DNA of 64,000 nt from the NCBI GenBank assembly GCA_021397835.1, contig JAJFZO010000609.1, positions 7,690,001 through 7,754,000 on the forward strand. Direction: 5' to 3'. Source of the DNA: Moringa oleifera. Lineage: Eukaryota; Streptophyta; Magnoliopsida; Brassicales; Moringaceae. Position 1 is the first letter of the stretch. Each line of letters starts with the position of its first letter. The position numbers and the translations under genes were made by a program. Below are positions 1-12,930 of the stretch, one piece after another. The notes below the pieces were generated by a model, which worked only from the letters and a program-made list of their open reading frames with translations, was not told where the DNA came from and ran no database searches.

Positions 1-205
1 TGGTGCAAATAGTGACATCTGCAGATATAAAAGAAACTGTGAATTTTCTATTTCGGTTAGCAGAGTTACATATCAACAAGAAGAGTCAGAATGGTTTTCG
101 CACAGGAAGTAGAGAAGCAATATTAACTAGTGGAAAGACTAGAAACAAGTGAAAGACATGCCAATATGAAAATCAATCTGAAGATGCAATAACATGGCAA
201 CTTAC

Positions 206-3200
206 ACCCCATGAGTGAGTTGAATCGAGAAGAAAACCAGTGAGGGCGACACCTACAATTCCAGGTACTGCCCCAACAGTGTTGGTAATGCCCTGTGCAA
301 ATTTTCAGAGGAATCCAATCAATTTATTCACATATTTGTTATAAAAATTATTTAAGCTTAGACAAGGAGATGAAGTGAAATGCTTCAGATATCAAATGAA
401 ACATATGGAACATGGTGGATCCATAGCCGTCCACATGACCCTTTATGGATTGAACTTTTGTCATTCTGAAAGTTCGTCAAAGTTTTATCCAGGATTCGAA
501 ATGAATTGCCCTTATGGCTTTGACATACAACTTAGACCAAACAGGCAGAAACAGGAATTTTATCATGGAAAAAAGCTGAAAAGGTAAAATTATCATTCTG
601 TCTTCTATTTTAAGTTATGAACTCAAACTTTATTCATGAGAAGTGATTTTCATTTTAGAAGTCATACCATAGGAAAATAGGATTCAAGAAAAAAAATGCA
701 CCCTGTAATAGTACCAAGCATAAAGTTTTTGTGCCCCATACTAACTCGAAAAATATTATTTTCCTCGAGAGTATGCCATTAAATTGATCCAGCTCCTTAT
801 GTCATGGATAATGACATGAATTATACAGAAACAACATACTGCATTGGCCATATATTGAGTTGGACCTATGTGCATGAATTAATCATTAGCAATGTTTTAA
901 TTTTGCTAGCATACATACCAGAAGTATACTTGCATATTCAGGTGATATATCTTGATGGGTACAGTAAAGTCCTGTAGAATGGGAAAAGAGAAGTAGAGAG
1001 AAGTAAAACAAGAAAGGCAAGTTAGTCAAAATGATAGGTAATATCCAATGTTTTCATTACTTTCTATAAAAATGCTTGGATCACTCACTACCTGACAACG
1101 CAAAACTTGAAAGGGCCAAGCCACTAGTGAGAATCCCTACAATCTCCCAAGGTGGTAATCCTAGATCGAGAGAAGACAGTATCATGCAGTATGCAGGAGA
1201 CAAAAAGGCAATTGTTTGGCATATCTTCCGCACCTACACGCACAAGAATGAGGGCCTCAGGGAGGTTATATGTTAAGATTAATGTAGATATGAAAGATCT
1301 TAATTTGAAATGTTATCTATATAATTCAATCAAGGAATGAAAAGATATATCAACAATAAAGTGGCCATGTGACGAGTTATCCAACACAGACTAGGTCCAA
1401 ATACTAATTATGTAAACAAAAAATACTGAAGGAATAAAAATTTATGTAAATGCTAGAAACTGGGTATTAATTTGTTGTTTTATTTATGAGAACATATAAT
1501 GATGAAATAGACTGGATTTTCTGAGCTCCTCATGATCACTAAGGAAGAAAATAGAAACCTTGAAAGGGTCATTCTATACCATGGTGGTTTCAACTCCATT
1601 AGCAATTAAGTTGTCTGCTAATTGTGCTGCAATGCTAGTCACAAAAATTGATGCCAGTGGAGGAAGGATGGAAACCTGGGCTTCAAAGAGATAAACATAT
1701 AAAAATATAGATCATTAGATGTTGATAACAAATTAACCACATATATGATGTCTATGCAGTCTTGAGATAAAATGTAGAACTGATCAATGTCATTGTGCTC
1801 TAGATACATGATGCTGCTAGGATAAAGCATGATATTCCCAAGTTATGATAGTTCATGTTTTCTTAATTAACTTTGCTATATGTAAAATTCCCTCACTAAG
1901 GAACAAACATGATAACCATTCTCAGTATAAAGGCCCCTTTTGACTATGTAATTCAGCTCTCAATTTCCTTCACTTCTCAAAGAAAAACTTCATTTTGATT
2001 TCACCATGGCATTCCTAAAGAATCAGCGCTACTATTAAAGGTGAGCTTTTAGAACTTTTCCAAGAGTTTGATGATAATGGGAAGTTTGTTGGCTCATTAA
2101 ATGCCACCTTTGTGGTTCTTACTCTAAAAGAGTGAAGCACGTAACATAATGGATTTTTATCTGATTAGCCTTGTCAGATGTGTTTATAAGATCCTAGGCG
2201 AAGTATTGGCTGAAAGACTTAGAATTGTGGTAGATAAAGTAGTAAGCCCTAATCAAAATGCTTTTATGAAAATGAGATAAATTCTTGATGCAACATTTAT
2301 AGCTGATATGGTGGTGGACCATTAATTAAGGAAGGGAAGAAGGGGGTTATCTATAAATAGGACATGGAAAAGGCTTATGATCACGTAGTGGAACAGAGTG
2401 GAGGATGGAGAATGTCGGCGTAAGTGGATCGAGAGATTTATTTCTTTTAACAATCTTTTCTATTTTGGTGAATGAAGGGCCAACATAATTTAGATCATCT
2501 AGAGGACTTCGTCATGGTGATCTCTTCTCTCATTTATTTATTTATGTATTTATTTTTATTGTAGTCATGAAAACTTCAGATAAGATATAGGAAGGACAAT
2601 GCATAATAATCTTGTGGCTAATATTTGTGTGGGATAGGCAGATAATGAGTTTGAGGTGTCTTATCTATGGTTCGCGGATGTGACTATTATTTTTTATGGG
2701 GTGAAAGAGGACCAAATGGTAAACTTAAAGAGAATCCTAATTTGTTTTGAGGTGATTTTGGTGATAAGGTTTAATTTGGAAAAAAGTGAATTAATTTCCC
2801 TCAGGGAGGGTCTACATAGAGAATATCTTGCAAGTGTGTTGGATGCAAGGTGGAGGCATTACCTTTACAAAATCTTGGGCTGGATTTGGGTGCTAAACAC
2901 AATAAAAAATAACATGGAACAGTGATGAGACTTGAGAGGAAACTTGCAGGACTGAAGAAGTTTTATTTATAAAAGGGGAGGGGGAAGAAGGGAGGGAGGA
3001 GGGGAAATATTGACTCTAATCATTTACACTCTCAAGCCTAATGGTGCACTTTTATATCTATACTTCTTAGAATGAAGGAAGTGGCTCTTAGATTGGAGTA
3101 CAGATAGCATCAATTCCCATGGAGCAGTTTGGGTAAGGATTTTAAATTTCACTTGGTAAGGTGGTGACTATTCAGAAATAATTGGAAAAAAGAGGGCTTG

Positions 3201-6200
3201 GTATCAAGCCCCTTCGATCTTTCAACATAACACTTTTGGTAAAATTGTTATGGAGTTTATAGTAAAGAGAAATAACTTTCGAAGGAAAGTGGTAGAAACT
3301 CATATGGGATGGAGAAAGGTAGCTCATAATGCTCTTAGGGAAGGAACCTTATGGAAGCAAGGTTATTTCGGATGAATTTGTACAGTTGGTGGAGTTAGGC
3401 GGGGTTAAGGTGAGTACAAGATTTCTGTTAAATTTTGATATGACGTATGATGTGCAAAAAATCCTCTAAAACTTTCCGACCTCACACTAATCAACTTATA
3501 ATAAGGAGGCTTACGTAAGTGAACAAGCCATAATATTAAATAGTGGTGTGACTTGGAGGTGGAATTTAAGAGGATGCTGAGAATTGTGAGATGGGTGTTT
3601 TTAGGTAGTTTGCTGAGCGGATTTATACAATGAGGACACAATTGTCTGTAAGGGATAGCACCAAAAAATTTTCAGTTAAATCTTTTGTAAACAGAATTAG
3701 AAACAATTCTCTGCCGGCGATTTCCACAACACTAAAATAGAAAACAACCTAACAACTTAACAACCTAATGATATCCGGTTGCCTAATAGATTACAATAAA
3801 ATCTCCCAATATTGTACATTAAATCTCTCAATTTGCTAATTATCTCGTCGATCCTATCATTTTAACATCTTTCTTTCAGGTAATAGAGAGTTTTCAACAA
3901 AAAAGTGAGCTGGAGCTATTTCTATGGAAACTCATTTGCAGGGTTAGGTCCCTTTCTAAGGATCCTTTGCTCGGAAAGCATCACTCAACAATTTACAGAA
4001 AAGGAATAAGGTTAAGGTGAACAAATGTTTTCTGTGTAAAGTGCACGAGGAATCGGTTAATCGTATTCTCCTTTAGTGTAGTTAGACTCATAGATTTAGG
4101 AGAGTGTATTAACAATTTTGAGATGAAAATGGGTAGCTTCTAGATTAGTGGTAGTTTAGTTGGAAGAGTAGAAAGGTCTTTATATTTCTAAGGGTAAAAG
4201 GAGTTTACAACGTTAGTTCCTTTATTCCTTTTTTGGATGATATAGAGAGAGGATTTGAGGGCTTCCTTAGGAGTTGGGACCCCTTAACTTTAATCAAGGA
4301 TTGATGGATGATGCTTTTGAGTTTTTGGTTTATGGTTTTTTTTTTTTTTTTGGTAAATGAGGTGGACATGCAGAGTTCATGAAATTTCCACTCTCTAACT
4401 AGCTATTTATTTTTTGGATGGATGGCACCCTCTTAGTGCTAACTGTGAATAATGTAAATATAAAATACTTTGTTCTTGAAAAAAAAAAAGAAAGAAAACA
4501 AGACTTCTTTCACATAAGTGAAAATAAGCTACATATATACAACAGCAATGACATCACATCCAGCTAGAAGGAAGCAGATGGAAGACCTAGTTTAGTCAAC
4601 GATCTACAATTTATCGGAAACCTCAAACAACAGAAACGCCTTCCTAAATGTTAAAAAGCAAGTCTGGACGTTTTCCTACTGAAAGTGATTTGTTTAAAGG
4701 ATGTGAGTGCAAATGTCAAAAAAGCTATTCACCTTAGCATTTAATGAAAAACATATACTTCCAGTTAAGCAAACTGTTATTCAAGAGTTCTTCATGATAT
4801 ATTAAACAATGATTTCTAAGTGCACAGGGTACTGCTTAAACAAAGAATTAGAATGGTGTATATGTAACTTGTGGAAATCTGGAGGTATGGAGGACACAAA
4901 CTTTGTTCTTCCTTAAATTCTGGGAGAACATGCTAACAGATTAAAGGGGAAAAAGAAAATGAAAAGATTGTTTTTATACTTACCCATGCAGCTTCTGTCA
5001 AATTAAGGCTCAGCTCCTCACTGCATGGCATGTACAAGAGAACATTACTCCCCCATGATTAGAAGACATACAACAGGAACAATGAACTAAGTACTGAACC
5101 TGAGATGGTAACTGCTCTACATTAAGAATGTTTCAAGAAGAAAATTCACTTTGAAAATTAGAAAAAAAAATCATGAAGTAAGCCATTCTAGAACCAATAA
5201 AATGAGAAGATATTGATTTTTTTTTTTAAGCTGGTAAATCAAATAAAACGTGGAAAACCTCAGCCACCACTTTTTTCAGTAAAATTTGTTTTATAAAAAA
5301 TTCTTAAGTTCTAATAGTTTTGTGGTTCTTCAGAAATCTGGATATGCTTGCTGTGCCCTTCTCCAAATGAATTCCAATGCTTAAGTAATCTTCTCACCAG
5401 GTTCTAAACATGTAATGATTAATGAAGAAGAAATACATAAATCAAGAATAAAAGAGAATGAACTGCTCTTTTCATATCACTAATGATTATGTGGCAACAA
5501 GTTTAACATAATCATTAAGTTTTCACTTAGACTTAGTAAAGGCCAATAACATCATGAAAAGTGAAGTCAAATAGCTTGCATATGCAAAATTTTTTTCCAT
5601 CAAAATGTCTTAGAAGAATTCTGGATAGTTTCCAATGTACTCTAGATAGCCATCATGATAGTCGACCAAAACATACCTAAAATACGTAGGAAGCCAAGAT
5701 AGACAAGTGTAATGACCCCAACTGCCACAAAAATGAGCGTATATCATTGCCCATACAGCTGGACTTCGGAAAAATGCCTTCCATGGGACATCCTATGACA
5801 CAAGGGCCAGTAAGAAATCCAAGGGCAATCTAGTAAGACATAAATCAAAGAGTTTCTATCAATTTCTGAAAGAAATTACAATAACAGTATCATGCAATTC
5901 TGATAAGATTGGGTCCAGAGAAAATTTCTTTAATGCATGGATAATCACAACCGTATGAGGGGCAAAACAAAACCATGTAAGGCACGTAGCATACCGAAGT
6001 GCTTTTTTTTCAAACATAAAAGAATACACAATATTTAAATTCAGGTCTATTCAGTTCCCTAGGTGGATAAACTGCATTTTTCAATGGCAGACACCAGAAA
6101 TCTGAACCACCTTGGCATGGTTACACAAATTCTTTTTGCCATTCAAATATCAAGATCATAACCTCTGTTCAATATACGCCAATTACAAAGCTTTCTAGAA

Positions 6201-9200
6201 ATATACTTAAGGAAAGGCTCCATAAGAAAATGTTCGCCTAAATGCAACATATTGCCAGAAGAATCTAAACTCTTGACTTATATGATTATTTCAAGCTTTC
6301 CTACAGGTCAACTAATTGGCAACATCAATCACTTGAAATAGTCTTCATAGGGTCTCAGCAGCTAGTGCAAGCAATATAGAAACCAAGAACCAGTTATTGT
6401 TTTGGTGATCTATATGTAAAGGTTAATAACACTCACCCCCGCACCAGAGGCTATAAGAAAGCAAATGAAATCAGCTTACTTTGTCACCTTTATATGTGCT
6501 GTTATGCTTATATTGTGGGGAAAAAAATTGGGTTATACAAATCAAGCATTTCCCTATTTTAATTTAGGCCAAAAGAAGAGTTCATCACTAATGCAAATAT
6601 ATTCCACATTGACATTTGAGCTAGACATGCTATACTGAATATGCCAACAAGATGTTGGCAACAGTCAGGCATCAAATAACTGAATATCAAATAATAGAAG
6701 ACAAGGCCAATGCTACATATAACTTGTTCTTGTTATATATCCTACTATTTTTAGTAATAGATGAACCTTACTTTTCTTTTTTCCCAGGGAAGGTCAAATA
6801 TGCATGGCATCAAGGTGAACACAAGCAAAAATGTGGCAGAAAACAAGCTGGATTCAGAGAGCAAGACTCGTCCCACAAAACCCAGTCCTTTAAGGAAGTG
6901 TGTAGATGCTAGTAGATATTCAACCCAGTTGAAATCAACCAATTATGCAGTCAAGATTTTTCAATGTTTACAATTTTCTGAATAACAAAATCTTAGGGTA
7001 GAGGTCAAGTACAATATGCAGCCAGACCCTTTTCATGGTATTAGCTTAAGCAAGAACAGAGTTCTACATTTCCTAATCATGAAAGTAAAATCTACATGAC
7101 AAATGACCAGTCCATCAAGATGTACCATGGTATACCACCTGAGACCAAGATTTTTAGGATTTCTGTCATAAAGATTTCATTTTTGAAACTAGAATTCAAT
7201 TTGCATATGATTTATTTAGGATTTCCAATTTTATCTTCTTTTCTTATTTGGTTGTTCCTTTTGCCCGTAAAAAAAACTTGTTCTAGGGTTTGCAATTTAA
7301 GTTACACATTGGAATTAAATTGGAGATTTTTAAATATTTCTCTCCTTCCATTCTGTTTCTCATTTCCCTATATTCCTTCTGCTTTTCTTCCTCCTGCTCT
7401 TTCATTTTCTACTCTCTCCCCTTATTATATTTACTTTTTCTCTCTCATCTCCTTATCCTTTCTTTTTCATCTTATGTCCTGCATTGTTGTAGCTTTCAGG
7501 AGACAGGATATGCAAACCAACATTTCTTCTACTAAATCAAACTTACATGTCAAATACAGTCAGCATATGTGCCAAAATTAGTAGATAACTGAATATTTGA
7601 CAATCCAAACTTGTAGCACTAAAGAGCTAGCACAAAGGAGAAAAATCATGATACCTTCAGTGAGCCACGCAACTCTTCCAGGGTAGTATTCCCTGATTTG
7701 TTCAGATCAATGGACGAAAACCCTGTCAAATAGGAAGAAGGATGGTGATCATGACTGCATCCAAAAGGAAGTCAAGGCCCTCTAATTGGAACTTCTTTTG
7801 GTGCAACCTCCCCATGGGAGCTTATCCTAGAAAGGCCGCTATGGCAGTTCCAGACACATTTTATATGTATAATGATAAGAAAAACCTTTAGTCATATTAG
7901 ACTATGTTAGTTACACAGTTTCAAGATGTTCAAAGGCTATTCTTTCTCCTTCTCAATTTTCTGAAGACCAGCATAAATTCAGATGAAAATTCCAGTTGGC
8001 AAGCAGATGGTAAGAGTTCAAGGGTCTTTTGATGTGCTATATTAAGAAAATTTTCAATAATCTTCAATCAAATGATGCACAAATCACATGATAAGCCAGC
8101 AGCTTTCCCTGGATGACATAAAAGAGATTGACATTATGCTGATGGCATCATGTGGTAAAGGTGGTAATATATGTCCCAAGGTCAAGAAAATGGTCACAGT
8201 GACATTTCCAGGTTAGTAAAAAGTTATGCTTTTAACAATGGTCATTCTCATAACTGGCAGAAAAGTTCATGAATCGTTCTGATACTAAGAAAATTTTTGA
8301 TAATCTTGATTGGGTGATGTCCGAATCACGTGATAAGCCAGTAAACACTTCCTAGATGGCCTAGAAGAGATTGACTTTATGTTGACTGCGTGAAATTTTC
8401 CAGATCAATTAGATGTGGAAAAAATGGTAATGTAGGTCCACAGTCAAGAAAATGGTCATAGTAATTTTTCCATGTAAGTAAAAAGTTATGCTTTTAACAA
8501 GGGTCATTCTCGTAAGTGGTGGGAAATGTTATAAGTCATTCCCATAATCCTTAAAGACTGCATATGCTACTTCTAGAAATTTAAGTGTAAATCAAAAAAC
8601 ATCATCATTGAGCAGGCATTCTCTAGCAAAGCGGCAACGCTTACCTTTCTGTTGGAAATGCAGCATGAAACCTGATGCATTAAATTCAACAGGAACAAAC
8701 TAACCTAAAAACTAACTTGGGAAACTAGTCAAGTTTTCAGCTTCTGCATGCAAAATAACAAGTCTGCCTTTCAAACAAACAATATCCAAAATGAGTAAGG
8801 ATGGACGCTGACCTTTAGCAGGTTCAGCAGCATTTGAAGGTTCTCCTCCTTTAAGAAATTGAAATCCTAAAAACCTTTAACATTTGAAGGTGATAGCATG
8901 AGTTCAATGAAGTTAACTCATCATATTAACATTTCAAAAATAAAAAGAATAAAAACCAACTAAACTAAATCTACCCTAGAGATTTTCAATGGTTATATGG
9001 AAAAGCCTGAGGCAGTAAAAAGTGATATATATGTGTGTGTGTATATATATACTATTCTCCATGAAAGAAGTTTCTTTTGCAGACTGAACAAATCGAAACA
9101 TTTCATCCTTGAAACAAGGAGAAACTAGTGCCATATTTTGAGAATCTAGTAATAGTCAACTCACCAAGCTAATCCAAGGAAGCCAAATGCAGTAAATACG

Positions 9201-12200
9201 GATTCCCAACCAAAATTTTGGATAAGTGGAGGAGCCAAAAGAAGCCTGCAAAATTTTTAATTTTAGAACCGAGTAGGAAATAAAAAACATAGGTACTCAT
9301 TTAACTCAACAGTTCTCCTAAAAAAAAAAAAAGGAAAGAAATTAATTCAACTGATCTGAGCATATTGACTACAAAATGTTTACAAGTTACAGCAACAGGG
9401 CGTTAAAGGCAACCCAACTATCCTGGTTTGGCTGGTATGAAAAATGTGAAAAAAGAATGTTCACTGTAGTTTCCTGCTAATGATGCAGAAGAAAAACCTC
9501 ATCATTATTTATATTATATATACGTAGCACCAAGGGGATGCCTCCCATGGGCATGAATAATTAGGTATCAAGAGGGTAGGATTTCTAAAAATTCTATATA
9601 ATACACCTTATTTACAAAAGAACCCCCCTGTTATCCACAACTTAAAAATCTTAACCCATCTATCCCTACACACCAGTAAAGGGGTCACCACTTCCTCAAT
9701 AATCCTCAAAGTCCTTTGCCAGAAAAGTTCACCGTTGTAATATGACCTTTAGCACTTAAAAGAAATTCTTATCAACGCAGAAGGTAGTACTACAAGTATA
9801 CGACATCAGAAGTGATATTGACAAACTTCTTTCAGCTTAAGAGGAATTCATACTCTTCAGAACATTCTGAGCAGATAAAAGTTAAACATGCTGGAATAAT
9901 TTCATTCACTCATTATTGGCAATAAGTAGACTGGAAAGTTGAATATTCAAGGTAATCAAGTTTTAAGATAATTGACCTGTGTAAATTAAACAAGTATCAA
10001 TAATTTACTTGAAGACAACTATGGCTCCTTGTCTACCAAACAAAACGTTAAAACAAAACATACCCTAAGACGCTTCCAACACTCAATCCACCAAAGACAA
10101 ATCCCACAGCCCGTGAGCGCTCTTCCAAGGGTATTGTCCTGCATGTAAAAATGAAAAATGAATCAAGAAACCAAAATATGAGGCATGTATTAGTTCCTAC
10201 CTAGGAGATAACTATATCATAAAAGATGCCATGCTGCATAGGAGAGTATCAAGATTGTCAGATTAGGAAATATGATTGAAAGGAAACCATAAAATGCTTG
10301 TACAACATGGGTCCTATTAAATAGAAAGTACAAAAAATGAAGTCGTCAGCACTTAAAATTTTAGTTATTGCCTTTAGTAACTGTTTTAAAGAGTTTGACT
10401 AGTGAATGCAAGATATCAAACTCACCTGTGAATGAAACTGGAGAAATGATGGACTACTTATGGAAGGAATGAATCATAAACAAGAAAAGATTCAAGAAGA
10501 CGAGCAGAAGAAGTTACAATTGCATTGTGTTCTTTGTCTTCCCTTTGAATTGGTAATTGGAGACACTAAATTACCAAATAGAAGTGTATTTAACAGTTAG
10601 AAGTGGACTTCTTCTTCCTTCTAACAGCATCATGAAGCCTGTAAGGGGCAGCTACTAGATTGGGAAAGAAAATACGATGTTACTACAATGTCAGGTTTTT
10701 AAATTTCAGTCTGCAAAAGTTTTCCACTTAAAGGTCTCAAGGAATCTTCTTTTGAGGTTTATCTTGTCATCCTTGAAAAAAATGAACACGATCTGGTTCT
10801 GGTTAAGTATGAAAACTAGGCAAATCGGGCAATGTATCATGGATTAAACACATATAGAGAATAATCCATGTATAGCACAAATTCACGCAAGATATCCCAA
10901 TCAAGATCAAGTTTCAGAAAATAGAAATTTCATATCCATGCATCAAGTGAACAAGCTATCTAGTGCTTGTTATATCATACATGCCTGGCAATAAGGTCAG
11001 TTGCAGCCGATGGGGAGACACCTTCTCCAATTCCGACCTAAATTTGGAAGAGAAGAATCTCATTACATCAGAAATAAAATTTCAAATTAAACACAAAATG
11101 CTCTGAGCAGCATGATTAGTCCATGTATATGAGAGAGAGATGATACCAAAATTTGCAAACTTATACATGACACGTTATTAAGAAAATGCTTATCCACTTT
11201 GGACTCCACAACTAAATCAACAAGGAGGATACAAGAAACTCGACATACCAAAATCCTTGACAAGACTAATCCAGGCATAAATCCAGCAAGAAAGGGAACA
11301 AGGGCTGTGGCCAATGACCACGTTAATACTCCTATGTGAAGAACATTTCTGCACCAAAAACAAGATAACAGCTGAAGATGATGCATATATATTACACTAC
11401 TTTCAATATAGTACTTTTTTTTTTAACAGGACCAAAAGAACTTTTAATATAGTATTGAAATAATAGGACAACAACATTTGTAGATTATTCTTCATGTTGA
11501 GCAAAATAATAGCTTATTATAGCTTTTTTCTTCCACAGAATAAATCATGTCCATCTAATGTGTTCTCTAAGTGGCTATGGTACATCCACTTTTCTAAGCA
11601 CAAATTATGATTTTAATTTGTTACACCTCTGGTGATAATTGGTCGTTGGTCAAGTGAAGTCAACAATCCTCCTCTACCTGCTTACCATTGACCCCATTGA
11701 TGGCTGTAGGAGAAATGGGTATACTGAGAATGCTGATCTATTTAGAACCATACTACAGAAGAAACAGATACATGCAAGATTGACATAATTACTTGCACAA
11801 GAGAATATTAATAATAATAAGAGAAAAGAACAGAAACTTAAAGAATTCCAGCTTTGGAAATTTGAATCAATGCTATGTTCTATTGCTTAATTCGCAATTA
11901 TAGCTGGACAACTATTGTGGTTTTGTTCCATTATTAGTAAGAGTGAACATGACGATTTTCAATATCTTTGTTGGTTATAAGCGTAGATATGTCGGTATAT
12001 TGTAGAGCAGCTAAAGCAATCCAAAGCTAACCTCCCACCAAAAGTCTTTGCGAGCCAACCCCCTGGCAGCTGACTTAAGGCATAACCCCAGAAGAATGAC
12101 GATTGCACCAATCCAGCTACTGAAGAATTCCACCCAAACTGGTGTGACATTGGAATTATAGCAACACTCAAGTTAACCTGCACATTTCGATAAATATGAT

Positions 12201-12930
12201 AAGATCAACACAAATGTCTAATAGCCAACTAGAAAAGACTAACTCCTAAACAACGAGGGTCCATCTCAAGTTCATATGCTAGCATGAATTTTTTTTATTT
12301 TTTATTTTGGGTCAGAATACATGCTAGAATAAAATTGAAATGAAGAAAGAAAGCAATTGCAATGTATTTCCTAAGTGTTATAGCATTCTCCCTATTGTGG
12401 CTATCCTACCTCCCACAGTTACTCCCCAAGTGTAGCAAAGCAAACTTTGCTTTTCCAAATAGAGTATACTACTCGTGATATTGTCTAACAGAAAGGAAAA
12501 CAAAGCAAAAGCAACTAACCTTATCCATATTGCAAATAACGAACGCAAGCGAAGTAGTGGCTATAAGCTTATATCTCTGAGGTACATTCTTCCATGGCGG
12601 CCAATTCCAATCAAAACCCACTCCTGTAGACCTACTGTCGTGCCCCTTATCACGCTTAGAATCCGAACCCAAACCTGAACCCGTCTGCTCCAGTTCATCC
12701 ACTCGAAGCCCAGGGAGCGCCCCACCCACCTTCTCGCTCTGTTTAATGCTTTCTCTTTCCTTTATGCTGCAAAAAAGCCGGAATTTCAGTTGATTCTTGG
12801 GATGCAAGACATATAAACGTCGTTGCTCGAGAAAAGTAGTGCTGCTGTTGAAAAAGATCGAACTTCGTGAGTTGGTGTTGTTGTGAGACAGGAAGCAAGA
12901 GCTCTCGGCTTGAAGTGAAAATCTTGCCAT
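206..12930 (-). CDS. PHT4;4: PHT4-family plastid anion transporter (PHT4;4/ANTR2-like), 3'-partial
   Basis: Major facilitator superfamily carrier. Arabidopsis PHT4;4 acts in the chloroplast envelope and is reported to move phosphate and ascorbate. Fourteen exons can be joined in frame: 12520-12930, 12032-12177, 11249-11348, 10985-11037, 10064-10138, 9165-9245, 8813-8874, 7655-7722, 5677-5792, 4984-5020, 1580-1675, 1092-1233, 919-971, 206-292. They give 509 residues; Arabidopsis PHT4;4 has about 541, so the last coding exon lies left of the window. The start at 12930 (MARFSLQ) opens a Ser/Asn-rich transit peptide; an upstream in-frame ATG at 13026 would add 32 less typical residues. Diagnostic stretches are WPPWKNVPQRYKLI, SSFFWGYALSQLPGGWL, GIGEGVSPSAATDLIAR, GSWGHYTCLSWLPTYF and THQDISPEYASILL. 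Intron 4 starts with GC instead of GT, and intron 6 has two competing acceptors. Family assignment is secure; the exact paralogue is likely but not proven. Confidence 0.9.
2030..4490 (+). mobile_element. Degenerate 5'-truncated L1-type LINE in a PHT4 intron
   Basis: Fragments of a plant L1-like ORF2 read on the plus strand through stops and frameshifts. They are a start-of-RT block near 2060-2130 (NGKFVGSLNATF), a block at 2160-2280 (ISLVRCVYKILGEVLAERL, SPNQNAF) and the catalytic box near 2660-2700 (LWFADVTIIF). The family has FADD at that box, so the second catalytic Asp is lost. A zf-RVT-like block follows near 4010-4085 (NKCFLCKVHEESVNRIL). An A-rich tail follows at about 4468-4490. No endonuclease domain is seen, so the element is 5'-truncated. 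It is antisense to the host gene, in the intron between exons 4984-5020 and 1580-1675. I could not identify a convincing target-site duplication, so the left border is approximate. Confidence 0.8.
5793..7654. other. PHT4 intron 8: no exon or element recognised
   Basis: This 1.86-kb intron lies between the exons encoding the loop (7655-7722) and the DVPWKAFF block (5677-5792). It includes a strongly pyrimidine-rich stretch around 7320-7480 that leaves a long open frame on the plus strand by composition alone. I see no conserved protein, RNA gene or transposon ends in it. Confidence 0.6.
8040..8550. repeat. Local tandem duplication of about 245-260 bp inside a PHT4 intron
   Basis: Two adjacent diverged units, beginning near 8043 and 8286, share the same order of landmarks: TAAGAAAATTTT, a CACATGATAAGCCAG-like block, AAGAGATTGAC, TCAAGAAAATGGTCA, AGTAAAAAGTTATGCTTTTA and GGTCATTCTC. 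The second unit carries a short insertion near 8395-8425. No coding content is seen. The duplication lies in the intron between exons 8813-8874 and 7655-7722. Confidence 0.85.
9025..9051. repeat. AT/GT microsatellite
   Basis: A short compound run of alternating AT, GT and AT dinucleotides inside a PHT4 intron. It is a likely length-polymorphic site and nothing more. Confidence 0.85.

Noticed and set aside
7096..7581. Open frame of 161 codons on the plus strand
   Set aside because: It lies in a PHT4 intron, antisense, over a pyrimidine-rich stretch, and the predicted protein is low-complexity Ser/Phe/Leu without a domain.
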